From Hymenobacter lapidarius (GTDB lineage Bacteria > Bacteroidota > Bacteroidia > Cytophagales > Hymenobacteraceae): DNA of 64,000 nt. The stretch covers positions 1 through 64,000 of the forward strand of contig NZ_MDZB01000131.1 of assembly GCF_001816145.1 (NCBI RefSeq), read 5' to 3'. Position 1 is the first letter of the stretch; each line of letters opens with the position of its first letter. Below are positions 1-8,705 of this stretch, one piece after another. The notes under the pieces are model-generated. The model was not told where the DNA came from, made no database searches, and saw only the letters and a program-made list of their open reading frames with translations. The position numbers were made by a program, and so were the translations under genes.

Positions 1-115
1 CCAGTGCGGGCCTGCTGCATCTGGCAAAGCTACCGAAAGGGAGTAGCAACTAAAGTCTTGCCCTAAAGGGCATAGCTTTAACTAGCGTGCTTGAAAAGTA
101 AATAATAAAAAGGCC

Positions 116-206
116 ATCATGCTGAGCGCAGCCGAAGCATCTCTACCGCTTCGTTGAACTGATTAGCATCGCAATAGAGATGCTTCGGCTGCGCTCAGCA
201 TGACGG
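116..206. repeat. Dispersed palindromic repeat, copy 1
   Basis: Two inverted arms of about 32 bases (left starting ATCATGCTGAGCGCAGCC, right ending GCGCTCAGCATGACGG) flank a spacer of about 27 bases. Each arm carries the core GAAGCATCTC or its complement. The same arms recur at 7801, 11657, 33209, 34164, 36735, 38050, 40977 and, in a diverged form, 45239, always between genes. It lies just upstream of the acetyltransferase gene. The family looks like a REP or MITE-type element; its mobilising enzyme is not in this window. Confidence 0.85.
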
Positions 207-228
207 ACCTACCTGAACAATTTTACAT

Positions 229-747
229 ATGAACTTCCACCTCACTACTGCCACCCCCGCCGACGCCCCGCGCCTCACCGCCCTGGTGAACAGCGCCTAC
301 CGCGGCGACGCCTCCCGCCAGGGCTGGACCACCGAAGCCCACCTGCTCGATGGCCAGCGCATCGACGAGGCCGGAATGCGCGAGATGCTGGCCGTGCCCG
401 CCGCCGCCATGCTTCTGTGTCTTGGCGAAAACGACGAGCTGCGCGGCAGCTTTTACGCCCACCCCAACGGCAACAAAATGTACTTGGGCATGCTGGCCGT
501 GGCGCCCACCGGCCAGGGCCAGGGCGTGGGCAAATTCCTGATTCGAGCCGCCGAAGACTACGGCCGACAGCACGGCTGCACCACGAGCAAGATGACCGTT
601 ATTTCGGTGCGGCCTGAGCTCATTGCGTTCTACGAGCGGCTGGGCTACCGCCTCACCGGCGCCACCGAATCCTTCCCCACCGACCCACGCTACGGCATCC
701 CTCGGCAGCCCCTTACGCTGCTGGTGCTGGAAAAGCCGCTGGATTGA
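229..747 (+). CDS. GNAT family N-acetyltransferase
   Basis: The product is a 172-residue soluble protein of the GNAT superfamily, which transfers an acetyl group from acetyl-CoA to an amine. The acetyl-CoA pyrophosphate-binding motif is visible as GQGQGVGKFLI near residues 94-104, preceded by the usual beta strand (MYLGMLAVAPT). The C-terminal motif FYERLGYRLTG is also typical. Length is normal for the family. The ATG at 229 is used because the reading starts directly into the GNAT fold (NFHLTTATPADAPRLTALVNSAYR). No Shine-Dalgarno sequence is seen. It stands alone, followed by a convergent lipoprotein gene. The substrate cannot be predicted. Confidence 0.9.
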   Translation: MNFHLTTATPADAPRLTALVNSAYRGDASRQGWTTEAHLLDGQRIDEAGMREMLAVPAAAMLLCLGENDELRGSFYAHPNGNKMYLGMLAVAPTGQGQGVGKFLIRAAEDYGRQHGCTTSKMTVISVRPELIAFYERLGYRLTGATESFPTDPRYGIPRQPLTLLVLEKPLD

Positions 748-809
748 GGCCACTGCTGGATTGAGGCCACTAAAAGCGCGGTGACAAGTAACTAAGGCCT
801 ACCCTTTCC

Positions 810-1241
810 TTACTGGCGCTTCACGCTGAGCACGGCTTTTGTGGGCTGCGGAGGGGCTGAGGGGCGAAACTTCGGATAGGGCGTCACGGCGTGGAGCACC
901 ACCAGGTACCGGCGGCCGTTGGCCTGCACCGTGGCCGAGTCGCGGCCGGGCAGCTTCAGCGCGATTGCCTGCACGGCACCGTTCTCATCGCGCACCGTGA
1001 GCGTCGTTTCGACCTCGCCGCCCCAGCCGCAGGTAACGTCTTCGGGGCAGCGGCTGTCGCTGATTTTATCGAACGTGATGGTAAGCTCCGGCGCCCGCTG
1101 GCTGGGAAAGGCGCCACTTTGCTGCTGGCGCAGCGCCACCTGCTTGTCGAAGGGCGCATCGATACGGGGAGCTGCGGAATCGTCTTTCTGGCACCCGGTG
1201 AGGCACCCCAGGAAGGCCGTGATAATCAGAAGGGATTTCAT
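810..1241 (-). CDS. Small secreted lipoprotein
   Basis: A 143-residue protein starting MKSLLIITAFLGCLTGCQ, a signal peptide ending in a lipobox (LTGC), so it should be lipidated and exported. The mature part contains SRCPEDVTCGWGGEVE, a cysteine-bearing motif that recurs in small Bacteroidota lipoproteins of unknown function, followed by beta-rich sequence. The open frame extends upstream, but the ATG at 1241 is chosen because it alone puts a lipoprotein signal at the N-terminus. It converges on the acetyltransferase gene. Function unknown. Confidence 0.75.
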   Translation of the reverse strand: MKSLLIITAFLGCLTGCQKDDSAAPRIDAPFDKQVALRQQQSGAFPSQRAPELTITFDKISDSRCPEDVTCGWGGEVETTLTVRDENGAVQAIALKLPGRDSATVQANGRRYLVVLHAVTPYPKFRPSAPPQPTKAVLSVKRQ

Positions 1242-1777
1242 AAAAAGGAGATTAATGCCGCAGCCAAATCCAGGCGGTTTCCAAAGCGTTGACCGCTGCC
1301 TCAGCCCAATGGTTGCGTGCGCCCGCCGGGGCGCTGGCACACGGCTCCCGTTGCGGCAGGCGCGCGGGTGTGAGATATTTTGCAACCCTGCGTCTTCGGC
1401 CACCCCCGCCACTATACCGCCGCCGAGCGGGCGTACGTGGAAGGAGCTTTGCCGCTGTTGCTGCCGGTGGTGCAGCAGTACGTGCGGGAAATTTGATAGG
1501 TGGATTGCGGGCGTTTAGGCGTAGCTTGACTACCGTTTTTGTAAACTCCAAGACTCTCGCTAATCTGGTTGGGCAAGCGGCCTAGTCCACAAACTCCCTT
1601 GGTGGGGTCCGCCTCCACGCCCGTTTGGGAAGAGGCCAACGCGGAAGCCGGACATTCTGGCCAGTCGCAGCAGGGGATATAAGGGATTTATAATATCCCT
1701 TTTTTGGCACATATACTGCTAATTAATAATGGGTTATTATCCTAAAGGCCACGAACGAATGTCTGCTATTCGTACAT
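1242..1777. other. Intergenic stretch with a possible coding remnant
   Basis: No complete gene is supported. Positions 1374-1496 on the plus strand read as 40 residues ending in a stop (including HPRHYTAAERAYVEGALPLL) that look protein-like but have no start and no recognisable family, so this may be the tail of a decayed gene. The stretch from 1670 to 1770 is AT-rich and may carry a promoter for the downstream lipoprotein genes. Confidence 0.3.
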
Positions 1778-2037
1778 ATGACGTTGGTTTCTGCTTCCGG
1801 GGGCGGTAGGTTTGACCAACTCATCCGTGAAGCGGATTTTACCCTTGCTATAACCCCTTGCCCGTCCGCTCTGCCCGCCTATCGCGGGCTTGTCTGCTTA
1901 GTTGTTTGCCTGCTGCTAGCGGCGTGCAGGGGCGACGACCCGACCACGGGCCCGACGAAAGTCGAGGGCCAAGTGATGCAGCGCCAAACGCGCCAGCCCG
2001 TGGGTGGTCTCCTTTCGCTTGTCACCTTTCAACCCTG
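1778..2037 (+). pseudogene. Truncated copy of the following lipoprotein gene
   Basis: The reading frame contains a lipoprotein-like signal (LVCLVVCLLLAAC) followed by GPTKVEGQVMQRQTRQPVGG. This matches GPTKVSGQVVEFYTGKPVPYG at the same place after the lipobox in the next gene. Beyond that the similarity stops, and the frame runs out of register through the start of the intact gene. The simplest reading is a tandem duplicate reduced to its signal peptide and about 20 mature residues. It could instead be a short expressed lipoprotein. Confidence 0.45.
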
Positions 2038-2039
2038 CC

Positions 2040-2711
2040 ATGATTGCTCACATCTTATCTTCGCAGACAGTCAGAACGTTTTGTTGGGGGCTTCGCTGCG
2101 CCATGCTAGGAATCGTGGTAAGCGGCTGCGAAAAAGAAAGTGGCCCAACGAAAGTGTCCGGACAAGTGGTAGAATTCTACACTGGTAAGCCGGTGCCTTA
2201 TGGCAAGGTGCAACTATTAGCTTCCAATCCCAATGGCCGAATCAACATCGTGAACGGTGGGGGTTTAAACGCAAAGGGCGACCCGCATTTGGCGGATGCA
2301 CAAGGACGATTCACCTTCACTTTCGAGGCCCAAAGGAATATCAACTACGGGCTCAGGGGCCGCCTAGACCCCTACTATTTCGGTAATACAGAAGTAAGTA
2401 TTGATGGTGGTCGGGCCAACAACGATTTACGGGTTCCCGTCTTTGCCTTTGCCTGGGTGCGCTATGTGATAGTGAACGAGCTGCCCAAGCCGCCTAATTC
2501 AGTCCATTCCCTTTATATAACCGGACACGGGAGCGGGTTGGGAATTAATATTTATCAGCCCCGCGACACCGTGATTATTGAGCGGGTCATCGGCGGCACC
2601 AACACCAGAACCACTTGGTTTGTCAGGGACCGGCAGGGTAAAAGCACCCAGTACGATAAAAACACCCTAGTGCCGCCCCTCGACACCTTGGACGTGCGCA
2701 TTACCTTCTAG
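2040..2711 (+). CDS. Lipoprotein, unknown function
   Basis: A 223-residue protein. The start at 2040 gives MIAHILSS followed by a hydrophobic segment and lipobox VVSGC, so it is predicted to be a lipid-anchored envelope protein. The mature N-terminus reads GPTKVSGQVVEFYTGKPVPYGKVQL, the pattern of a carboxypeptidase-regulatory-like or Ig-like beta-sandwich (a SG-V-----GKPV--A-V motif). The rest is beta-rich with no recognised catalytic motif. A truncated copy precedes it. Expected role is surface binding or structure, but this is inference. Confidence 0.65.
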   Translation: MIAHILSSQTVRTFCWGLRCAMLGIVVSGCEKESGPTKVSGQVVEFYTGKPVPYGKVQLLASNPNGRINIVNGGGLNAKGDPHLADAQGRFTFTFEAQRNINYGLRGRLDPYYFGNTEVSIDGGRANNDLRVPVFAFAWVRYVIVNELPKPPNSVHSLYITGHGSGLGINIYQPRDTVIIERVIGGTNTRTTWFVRDRQGKSTQYDKNTLVPPLDTLDVRITF

Positions 2712-3092
2712 TCTACCCGCTCACCAATCCCCGCAAAGCCCCGGCAACACCCGTTGCCAGGGTTTTGCACGTCCCGAAATTCTACCCCTCCTCCACTTTC
2801 ACCCCGCCATCACCAACGACTCGCGCACGCTGGCCCTGCAAGTGCGCACCTTCGTGGCCGAGGCCGGGGCTGGAGCAGCCGGGTCGGGGCCGAAATCGGC
2901 GCTGCAAACCGTGGTTTAGCGCCAGATAGCCTGGTGCTACTGCCTGGGCGAAACCCTCTTTTTCCTAAACGACTAAAATAAACAGCCGGCCGGCTCCATA
3001 TAGCTTACGAACCAGCGTCGGCGACGTCGGTCGAGTTTAAGAAACCCGTCTACCAATCAAAGTTTACGAAATGTCCGATGGAGATGAGTTTC
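2712..3092. other. Intergenic stretch with a possible coding remnant
   Basis: No complete gene is visible. In the plus frame ending with the stop at 2917-2919 there is protein-like sequence (PEILPLLHFHPAITNDSR, then ALQVRTFVAEAG) without a start codon, possibly the tail of a lost gene. I could not assign it to a family. Confidence 0.25.
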
Positions 3093-3320
3093 GTGAACTG
3101 CCTTTCCCCTTTACCCTGGCGCGAGTTTAAGCGGAGCGTAACCCGTGCCGGAGCATGAGGGGGAGGTTGTATCTACCTGCCGCGCCAGCGGCAAAGCGAA
3201 ACCATAACGCATTGGTCATTCTGGAATGTTGTCCTATGGAAGGCACAGCCTCTCCCGAATAATCGGCACGAGTTACGCTGCGCTAAACTCGCGCCAGGGC
3301 AAAGGGGAAAGGCAGTTCAC
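3093..3320. repeat. Inverted-repeat element, 57-bp arms
   Basis: The arm at 3093-3149 (GTGAACTGCCTTTCCCCTTT onward) is repeated in inverted orientation at 3265-3320 with only a few mismatches, around a spacer of about 115 bases. Similarity continues weakly inward from both arms. The right arm contains the stop codon of the aminopeptidase gene. The arrangement resembles a MITE or a small duplicated and inverted fragment. No transposase is present. Confidence 0.7.
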
Positions 3321-5956
3321 CGCACCAGCTTCTCAGCCCGGAAAAGGTCATCCGAAGCTTGCAGGAGCTTGGCGCGCAGCTTGGGGTTGTAGTCGGGGTG
3401 GGCTTGCAGGAAGGCGCGCACGACACTGGCGGCGCTGGCGGTTTGGTAGGAGCCCAGCGAAGCCTGCAGCCAAGAATACGGGAAGAAGATGTCGCCCGTG
3501 AGCTGGATTTCTTCCAGCAGTTCCAGGCTGGCGGGCAGGTATTTTTCCGAAGTAGCCTGGCGCAGCGGGTGGTGCAAGTAGCCCAGCGCGGCCGTAACCC
3601 AAGCTTCTTTGTCGCGGTTTTTGTCGTCGGCCAGCGAGGCGAAGAAGGCGTCGCGGGTGGCGGCATCGGGGGCCAGGGCGGGCATCAGGAATTCCAGGCG
3701 GCGGCGGCGGTCCACGTTTTTGATGCGGGCGAGCTGTTGCGGCAGGATGGGCTGCGGCGTAGCGCCCTGTCCGGCGGCAAAGTCGCGCACGGCCAGCGCC
3801 AGGGCCAGGGCGGTGTAGTCGTCTTCGGTCAGCTTCACGCCGGCGGGGGCTTTTTCCGATTGCCAGATTTGGAAGAGGCGGGCCTGCGCGGGCGGCGTGA
3901 GGGCGATGGACTGATAGGTTTTGAAGAGCAGCTTCCGGGAGTTGGCCGATGGATTTTTCTGCAGGGCGGCCCACAGGTCTTTCTCCAGCGCGGGCGCTAC
4001 GGCCACGCGCTGCGCCGGGCTGATGAATTGCCAGAAAATGCTGCTGGCCTGGCCGGTCAGCAGCTTCAGGTTCAGCTCTTCGGGCTCGCGGGTGAGGGCC
4101 TGGCGGTACACCGAGAGCAGCTCCTGCGGCTTGATGACCTGGCCGTTGAGCATGTTCTCGTAGAGGTTGACGTAGGCCGCGGCGCGGGCCACCGGGTTCT
4201 TCAAACCCGCGAGCTGCGTAGGGAGCTGCCCGGCCACCGGAAACACGCCGTAGCCCAGGCCGGTGGAGTTGAAGAGCACGAAGCTGGGCGCCGGCTGGCC
4301 CACGGCCTGCGGCAGCGCTACGGTGCGCTCGGTCATGTTCACGGTCAGCTGTTTGGTGCGGCCGCCGGGGTACACCAGCAGCACCTCAAACAGCTGGGGC
4401 CAGAGGCGCTCGGAACCGTCTTCGGCCCGCTGGGTGAGGCTGAGTTGAGTGATTTTGCCGGCCGCCGTTTGGAGGTTGGAGGTGAAGACCGGGCGGCCGG
4501 GCTGGTTCACCCACACCTGGTTCCAGGCCTGCAGGTCGGCGGGGGTGCGGGCATCCAGAATATCGATGAGGTTGGGCCAGGTGGCGTTGCCGCCGGCGTA
4601 CTTCCGCAGGTATTCCTGCAGGCCCTGCTGGAAGGCCGATGGCCCCATCAGCCGCTCGAGCTGCCGCATCATAATGGGCGCTTTGTGGTAGATGATGTTG
4701 CCGTAGAGCGAGCCCGCATCCTGCAGATTGGCGAGCGGCTGCCGAATGGGATTGGCCCCGGTGGTGCGGTCGATGCCGTAGGCCGCGGGGTAGTGGTCGA
4801 TGACGAATTTGAGGTCGTAGTTCGAGTTTTTAACGGCTACCTGCGTCACTTTATCGGCCATGAAGTTGGCGAACACCTCCTTCATCCACACGTCGTTGAA
4901 CCACTGCATGGTCACGAGGTCGCCGAACCACATGTGGGCCGTTTCGTGCGATACCAGGCTGGAGCGGGCCAGGATTTGGTCCTGCGTGGCGCCCTCGTCC
5001 AGAAACAGCGTCGAGGCCTTGTAGTCGATGGCCCCCACGTGCTCCATGCCGCCGTACTGGAAGTCGGGAATCGAGACGAAATCAAACTTCTGAAACGGGT
5101 ACGGCAGGCCGGTGTATTGCTCCATAAACTGCAGCGCATCGGCGTGCAGCTGGAAGATGGGCCCCAGGCTCAGGCGCAGCTTGGTAGAATCCGTTTCGCG
5201 GTGCAGCAGGGCCATGGTGCGGCCGTTCAGCTGCCGCGTGAGGCGGGTGAACCTGCCCGCCGCGAACGAAAACAGGTAGGTGCTGATGCTATCCGACGTA
5301 GCGAAGGCGTACCGCGTGGCACCCCCGCTGCTTGCTGAGTCGCGCAGTGGGGCATTAGCCATGGCCTGCCACCCCTGGGGCACGGTGAGAGCCAGAGTGA
5401 ACGTGGCTTTCAAATCGGGCTGGTCGAAGACCGGGAAAACGGTGCGGGCTCGGTCGGGCACCAGCAGGGTGTAGAGGTAGTCGGCGTTGCGGTTGAGCGA
5501 CTGCTCGCCGGCGGTGAGGCGAATTTCGGCCACGTTGCGGCCCAGCTTCAGGGCAGCGGCGGGCAGCACGAGGTGCTCGTTGCGGTGGTTGATGGCCACG
5601 GTCTGGCCGTTCACGGTGAGACTTTGCAAGTTGGCGGTGGGCGCTTTGAAATCGAGCTGTACTGGCTGCTGGCTGTCGCGCAGGTAGAACGACACTGATT
5701 CCACTACGGCAATGGCTGCGGTTTTCTGGGCCGGAACGGTCAGGTTGAGGTCGTAGGCCACGCGGCTGATGTTCTTTTTGCGCGCAATGGCCAGGGCTTC
5801 GGAAACACCGGTGGTGACAGGGAGCGGAGCGGCTTCCAAAACGGCGGCGGCGGGTGGCGCAGTGGCGCGGGACAGGGGCTGGCGCTGGCAGGCAGTGGCC
5901 AGCACGGCCAGCAGAAACGCGCCGGCCCTGCCATATTTACGGAAGCTAAAATTCAT
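3317..5956 (-). CDS. M1 family zinc aminopeptidase (lipoprotein)
   Basis: An 879-residue exported metallopeptidase that removes N-terminal residues from peptides. The start at 5956 gives MNFSFRKYGRAG, a hydrophobic stretch and a lipobox-like LATAC, so it is probably envelope-anchored; the longer upstream frame has no signal and overlaps pxpB. The zinc site is clear: HETAH at about residues 336-340, with the third ligand in KEVFANF about 19 residues later. The exopeptidase motif is GGMEH near residue 300 rather than the usual GxMEN, a substitution worth noting. The C-terminal half is the helical domain of the family. It is transcribed divergently from pxpB, with a good -7 element at 5983-5990. 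Confidence 0.9.
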   Translation of the reverse strand: MNFSFRKYGRAGAFLLAVLATACQRQPLSRATAPPAAAVLEAAPLPVTTGVSEALAIARKKNISRVAYDLNLTVPAQKTAAIAVVESVSFYLRDSQQPVQLDFKAPTANLQSLTVNGQTVAINHRNEHLVLPAAALKLGRNVAEIRLTAGEQSLNRNADYLYTLLVPDRARTVFPVFDQPDLKATFTLALTVPQGWQAMANAPLRDSASSGGATRYAFATSDSISTYLFSFAAGRFTRLTRQLNGRTMALLHRETDSTKLRLSLGPIFQLHADALQFMEQYTGLPYPFQKFDFVSIPDFQYGGMEHVGAIDYKASTLFLDEGATQDQILARSSLVSHETAHMWFGDLVTMQWFNDVWMKEVFANFMADKVTQVAVKNSNYDLKFVIDHYPAAYGIDRTTGANPIRQPLANLQDAGSLYGNIIYHKAPIMMRQLERLMGPSAFQQGLQEYLRKYAGGNATWPNLIDILDARTPADLQAWNQVWVNQPGRPVFTSNLQTAAGKITQLSLTQRAEDGSERLWPQLFEVLLVYPGGRTKQLTVNMTERTVALPQAVGQPAPSFVLFNSTGLGYGVFPVAGQLPTQLAGLKNPVARAAAYVNLYENMLNGQVIKPQELLSVYRQALTREPEELNLKLLTGQASSIFWQFISPAQRVAVAPALEKDLWAALQKNPSANSRKLLFKTYQSIALTPPAQARLFQIWQSEKAPAGVKLTEDDYTALALALAVRDFAAGQGATPQPILPQQLARIKNVDRRRRLEFLMPALAPDAATRDAFFASLADDKNRDKEAWVTAALGYLHHPLRQATSEKYLPASLELLEEIQLTGDIFFPYSWLQASLGSYQTASAASVVRAFLQAHPDYNPKLRAKLLQASDDLFRAEKLVR

Positions 5957-5982
5957 CAAGAGCGAGTCGGTGCTAAGAACTC

Positions 5983-5990
5983 CAAATGTA
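5983..5990 (-). promoter_or_regulatory. Bacteroidota -7 promoter element
   Basis: On the minus strand this reads TACATTTG, a full match to TAnnTTTG, about 27 bases upstream of the aminopeptidase start. I did not find a convincing -33 TTG at the expected distance. Confidence 0.5.
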
Positions 5991-6001
5991 ACCGCAAGCC
6001 C

Positions 6002-6748
6002 GTGAGCACTGTCCCTGAGCCGCTGGCCGCACCGGCCCCCAACGTGCGACTGTTTCCGTTGGGCGACGCCGCCATCGTGCTCGAATTCGGCGGCGGCATC
6101 AGCGCGGCCACGCACGCGGCTATTGCGGCGTTCCGTGCCCGGCTGGTGCGGCTGCCCTGCGTGGGCCTGCGCGAGATGGTGCCCGCCTTCACCACCCTCA
6201 CCGTGTACTACGACCCCTGGCTGGCCGGCGAAAACGGCCGCTACGCACCCTACGACCGGGTAGCCAGCCAGCTGCGCGCGCTGCTGGCCACCACTGCAGT
6301 AGCCGAAGCCGCTACCGAAACCGCCGCAGTGGAAATCCCGGTGTGCTACGGCGGAGCGTTCGGCCCTGATTTGGATTTTGTGGCCCGCCACACCAAGCTC
6401 GTTCCCGCCGAAGTAATTGCCCGGCATAGCGCCCCCGACTACCTTGTGCACATGATTGGCTTTGCCCCCGGCTTCCCGTACCTGGGCGGGCTGGATGCGC
6501 AGCTGGCCACGCCCCGCAAAGAGCAGCCGCGTCCGCTGGTGCCAGCCGGCGCGGTGGGCATAGCAGGCCCGCAAACGGGTATTTATTCCCTGCCGACGCC
6601 GGGCGGCTGGCAGCTCATCGGCCGCACGCCGCTGCGGCTCTTCAACCCGGCCTGGGCCCCGCCCAGCCGGCTTCAGGCCGGCCAGCACCTGCGCTTCGTG
6701 CCCATCAGCGCAGCGGAATTTCAGCGGCTCCAGCAGCATGAGTCTTAA
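6002..6748 (+). CDS. pxpB: 5-oxoprolinase subunit PxpB
   Basis: A 248-residue protein of the KipI/PxpB family. With PxpC and PxpA it forms the ATP-dependent 5-oxoprolinase that opens pyroglutamate to glutamate. Diagnostic segments are FPLGDAAIVLEFG near the N-terminus, FAPGFPYLGGLD in the middle and the C-terminal GPQTGIYSLPTPGGWQLIGR. The start is a GTG at 6002; no ATG precedes the conserved N-terminus. The gene overlaps pxpC by 11 bases, so translation is probably coupled, and pxpA and a transporter follow. The upstream space to the divergent aminopeptidase is only 45 bases, so the two promoters must overlap. Confidence 0.95.
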   Translation: MSTVPEPLAAPAPNVRLFPLGDAAIVLEFGGGISAATHAAIAAFRARLVRLPCVGLREMVPAFTTLTVYYDPWLAGENGRYAPYDRVASQLRALLATTAVAEAATETAAVEIPVCYGGAFGPDLDFVARHTKLVPAEVIARHSAPDYLVHMIGFAPGFPYLGGLDAQLATPRKEQPRPLVPAGAVGIAGPQTGIYSLPTPGGWQLIGRTPLRLFNPAWAPPSRLQAGQHLRFVPISAAEFQRLQQHES

Positions 6749-7742
6749 TATTCTGCGGCCCGGCCTGCTCACCACCGTGCAGGACCTCGGCCGGCACGGC
6801 TACCAGAAAGACGGCATCATTGTGAGCGGCGCCATGGACGCCACGGCCCTGCGTGTGGGCAACCTGCTGGTAGGCAACGCTGAAGAAGCCGCCGGCCTCG
6901 AAATCACTTTGCTGGGGCCTAAAATCTGCTTCGAAGCTGACCACCTGATTGCCCTCACAGGCGCCAACCTTTCGCCCACGCTCAACGGCCAGCCGGTGCG
7001 CCTGCATCGGGCTACCTGGGTGGTGGCGGGCGTGGAGCTGGCCTTTGGGGCGCCCGTGGCCGGCAGCCGGGCTTACCTGGCGGTTGCGGGTGGCCTGGCA
7101 ACTGCGCCGGTGCTGGGCAGCCGGTCTACGTACCTGCGGGCCGGCTTTGGCGGGCTGCACGGCCGGGCCCTGCAGGTCGGCGATGCGCTGCCCGTGGGCA
7201 ACCCCGGCACGGTTGGGCAGCAGCTTGGGCAGCAGCTGGCCGAGGGAGCCGCAGCGGGCTGGGCGCAAGCCCGCTGGGCTCCCGGCCCCGAACTGCGCCC
7301 GAAGTCGGCGCGGCACCCCATCGTCCGGACCATTCGCGGGCCGGAGTTCGCTACTTTTTCTTCCAGGAGCCAGCAGGCATTTTGGCAACAGCCTTTCACG
7401 GTAACCACCGAGGCGGACCGCATGGGCTTCCGGCTGCAAGGCCCGTTGTTGGAACGTGAAACCACGGCTGAACTACTTTCTACCGCCGTGGCATTTGGCA
7501 CGGTGCAAGTGCCGGCCGGCGGGCAAGCCATTGTGCTGCTGGCCGACCACCAGACCACCGGCGGCTACCCCCGCATTGCTCAGGTGATTTCGGCAGATTT
7601 TTCGGTGCTGGCGCAGCTGGCGCCGGGGCAGGCCTTTCGGTTTGTCGAAGTGTCTCTGGCCGAAGCGCAGGCGCTGTACCTTGCGCAGGAAGAGCAGCTG
7701 CGGGCGCTGCGGCGCGGCATTGCGTTAAAAGTGTTGACATGA
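6738..7742 (+). CDS. pxpC: 5-oxoprolinase subunit PxpC
   Basis: A 334-residue protein of the KipA/PxpC (biotin-dependent carboxylase-like) family, the partner of PxpB. The family opening is present: ILRPGLLTTVQDLGRHGYQ, followed by GAMDATALRVGNLLVGN. Other family segments are GSRAYLAVAGG and, near the C-terminus, ILLADHQTTGGYPRIA. Length is standard. The ATG at 6738 lies inside the end of pxpB. A palindromic repeat separates it from pxpA. It is cytoplasmic and acts in the gamma-glutamyl cycle or in pyroglutamate scavenging. Confidence 0.95.
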   Translation: MSLNILRPGLLTTVQDLGRHGYQKDGIIVSGAMDATALRVGNLLVGNAEEAAGLEITLLGPKICFEADHLIALTGANLSPTLNGQPVRLHRATWVVAGVELAFGAPVAGSRAYLAVAGGLATAPVLGSRSTYLRAGFGGLHGRALQVGDALPVGNPGTVGQQLGQQLAEGAAAGWAQARWAPGPELRPKSARHPIVRTIRGPEFATFSSRSQQAFWQQPFTVTTEADRMGFRLQGPLLERETTAELLSTAVAFGTVQVPAGGQAIVLLADHQTTGGYPRIAQVISADFSVLAQLAPGQAFRFVEVSLAEAQALYLAQEEQLRALRRGIALKVLT

Positions 7743-7800
7743 GGCCAGTACAGCTGGCCAGAAGATTGTCCGAGTCATCAATAGATGCCCACAACACCAG

Positions 7801-7892
7801 AACGTCATGCTGAGCTCGCCGAAGCATCTCTACCGCGCAACTAATCCATTTACTACTGCGGTAGAGATGCTTCGGCAAGCTCAGCATGACGT
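7801..7892. repeat. Dispersed palindromic repeat, copy 2
   Basis: The arms AACGTCATGCTGAGCTCGCC and its near complement ending AGCTCAGCATGACGTT enclose about 20 bases. It sits between pxpC and pxpA, so it is probably transcribed as a hairpin within this operon. Confidence 0.85.
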
Positions 7893-7922
7893 TCTTACTC
7901 TTACACCACCCTCCTATCCTGT

Positions 7923-8705
7923 ATGCCTGCACCCCTTACCGTTGATTTAAACTGCGACATGGGCGAGAGCTTCGGCGCCTGGCACATGGGCCACGACGCG
8001 GCCATTCTGCCCTTCGTGACCTCGGCCAACATTGCCTGCGGTTTCCATGCCGGCGACCCGGCCGTGATGAAACGCACCGTGCGCGCCGCCCTGCGCCACG
8101 GCGTGGCCATTGGGGCGCACCCCGGCCTGCCGGATTTGGTCGGTTTCGGGCGGCGTAACCTGGATATTTCAGCCGAAGAAGCGTTTGACATGACGGTGTA
8201 CCAGCTCGGTGCACTGGCGGCCGTGGTGAAGGCCGAAGGCGGCCAGCTCCACCACCTCAAGCCCCACGGCGCGCTCTACAACATGGCCGCCACCAACGCT
8301 GCTTTGGCCGAAGCCATTGCCGAGGCCGTGTACAAGGTGCAGCCCGAGCTCATGCTCTACGGCCTGGCCGGCAGCGAGCTGACCAGAGCCGGCGAGAAGC
8401 TGGGGCTGGCAACCGCGCACGAAGTTTTTGCCGACCGCACCTATCAGGCAGATGGCACCCTCACCCCGCGCCGCCAGCCCGACGCCCTCATTGCCAATGC
8501 CGAGGCGGCCATTGCCCAGGTGCTGCGCATGGTGCAGGAAGGCAAAGTACGCGCCCAACAGGGCCACGAGGTGGCCATTCGGGCCGATACCATTTGCATT
8601 CACGGCGACGGCGCCCACGCCCTGGAGTTTGCCCGGCGCGTTGCTGCCGCCCTGCGCCAGGCGGGCGTGACGCTGCAAGCCGGCCATTCGGCCGCCACCG
8701 CATGA
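7923..8705 (+). CDS. pxpA: 5-oxoprolinase subunit PxpA (LamB/YcsF family)
   Basis: A 260-residue member of the LamB/YcsF family, the third subunit of the ATP-dependent 5-oxoprolinase. The family signatures are all visible: [39 protein letters not shown] and [11 protein letters not shown]. Length is normal and the ATG at 7923 begins directly at the conserved N-terminus. The stop overlaps the start of the transporter gene (ATGA), indicating one operon with pxpB, pxpC and the transporter. Confidence 0.95.
   Translation: MPAPLTVDLNCDMGESFGAWHMGHDAAILPFVTSANIACGFHAGDPAVMKRTVRAALRHGVAIGAHPGLPDLVGFGRRNLDISAEEAFDMTVYQLGALAAVVKAEGGQLHHLKPHGALYNMAATNAALAEAIAEAVYKVQPELMLYGLAGSELTRAGEKLGLATAHEVFADRTYQADGTLTPRRQPDALIANAEAAIAQVLRMVQEGKVRAQQGHEVAIRADTICIHGDGAHALEFARRVAAALRQAGVTLQAGHSAATA

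Noticed and set aside
3359..5338. A 659-codon open frame on the plus strand opposite the M1 aminopeptidase
   Set aside because: It is the antisense shadow of a clear zinc aminopeptidase; the composition is Gly/Arg/His-rich with no family pattern, as is common for high-GC antisense frames.
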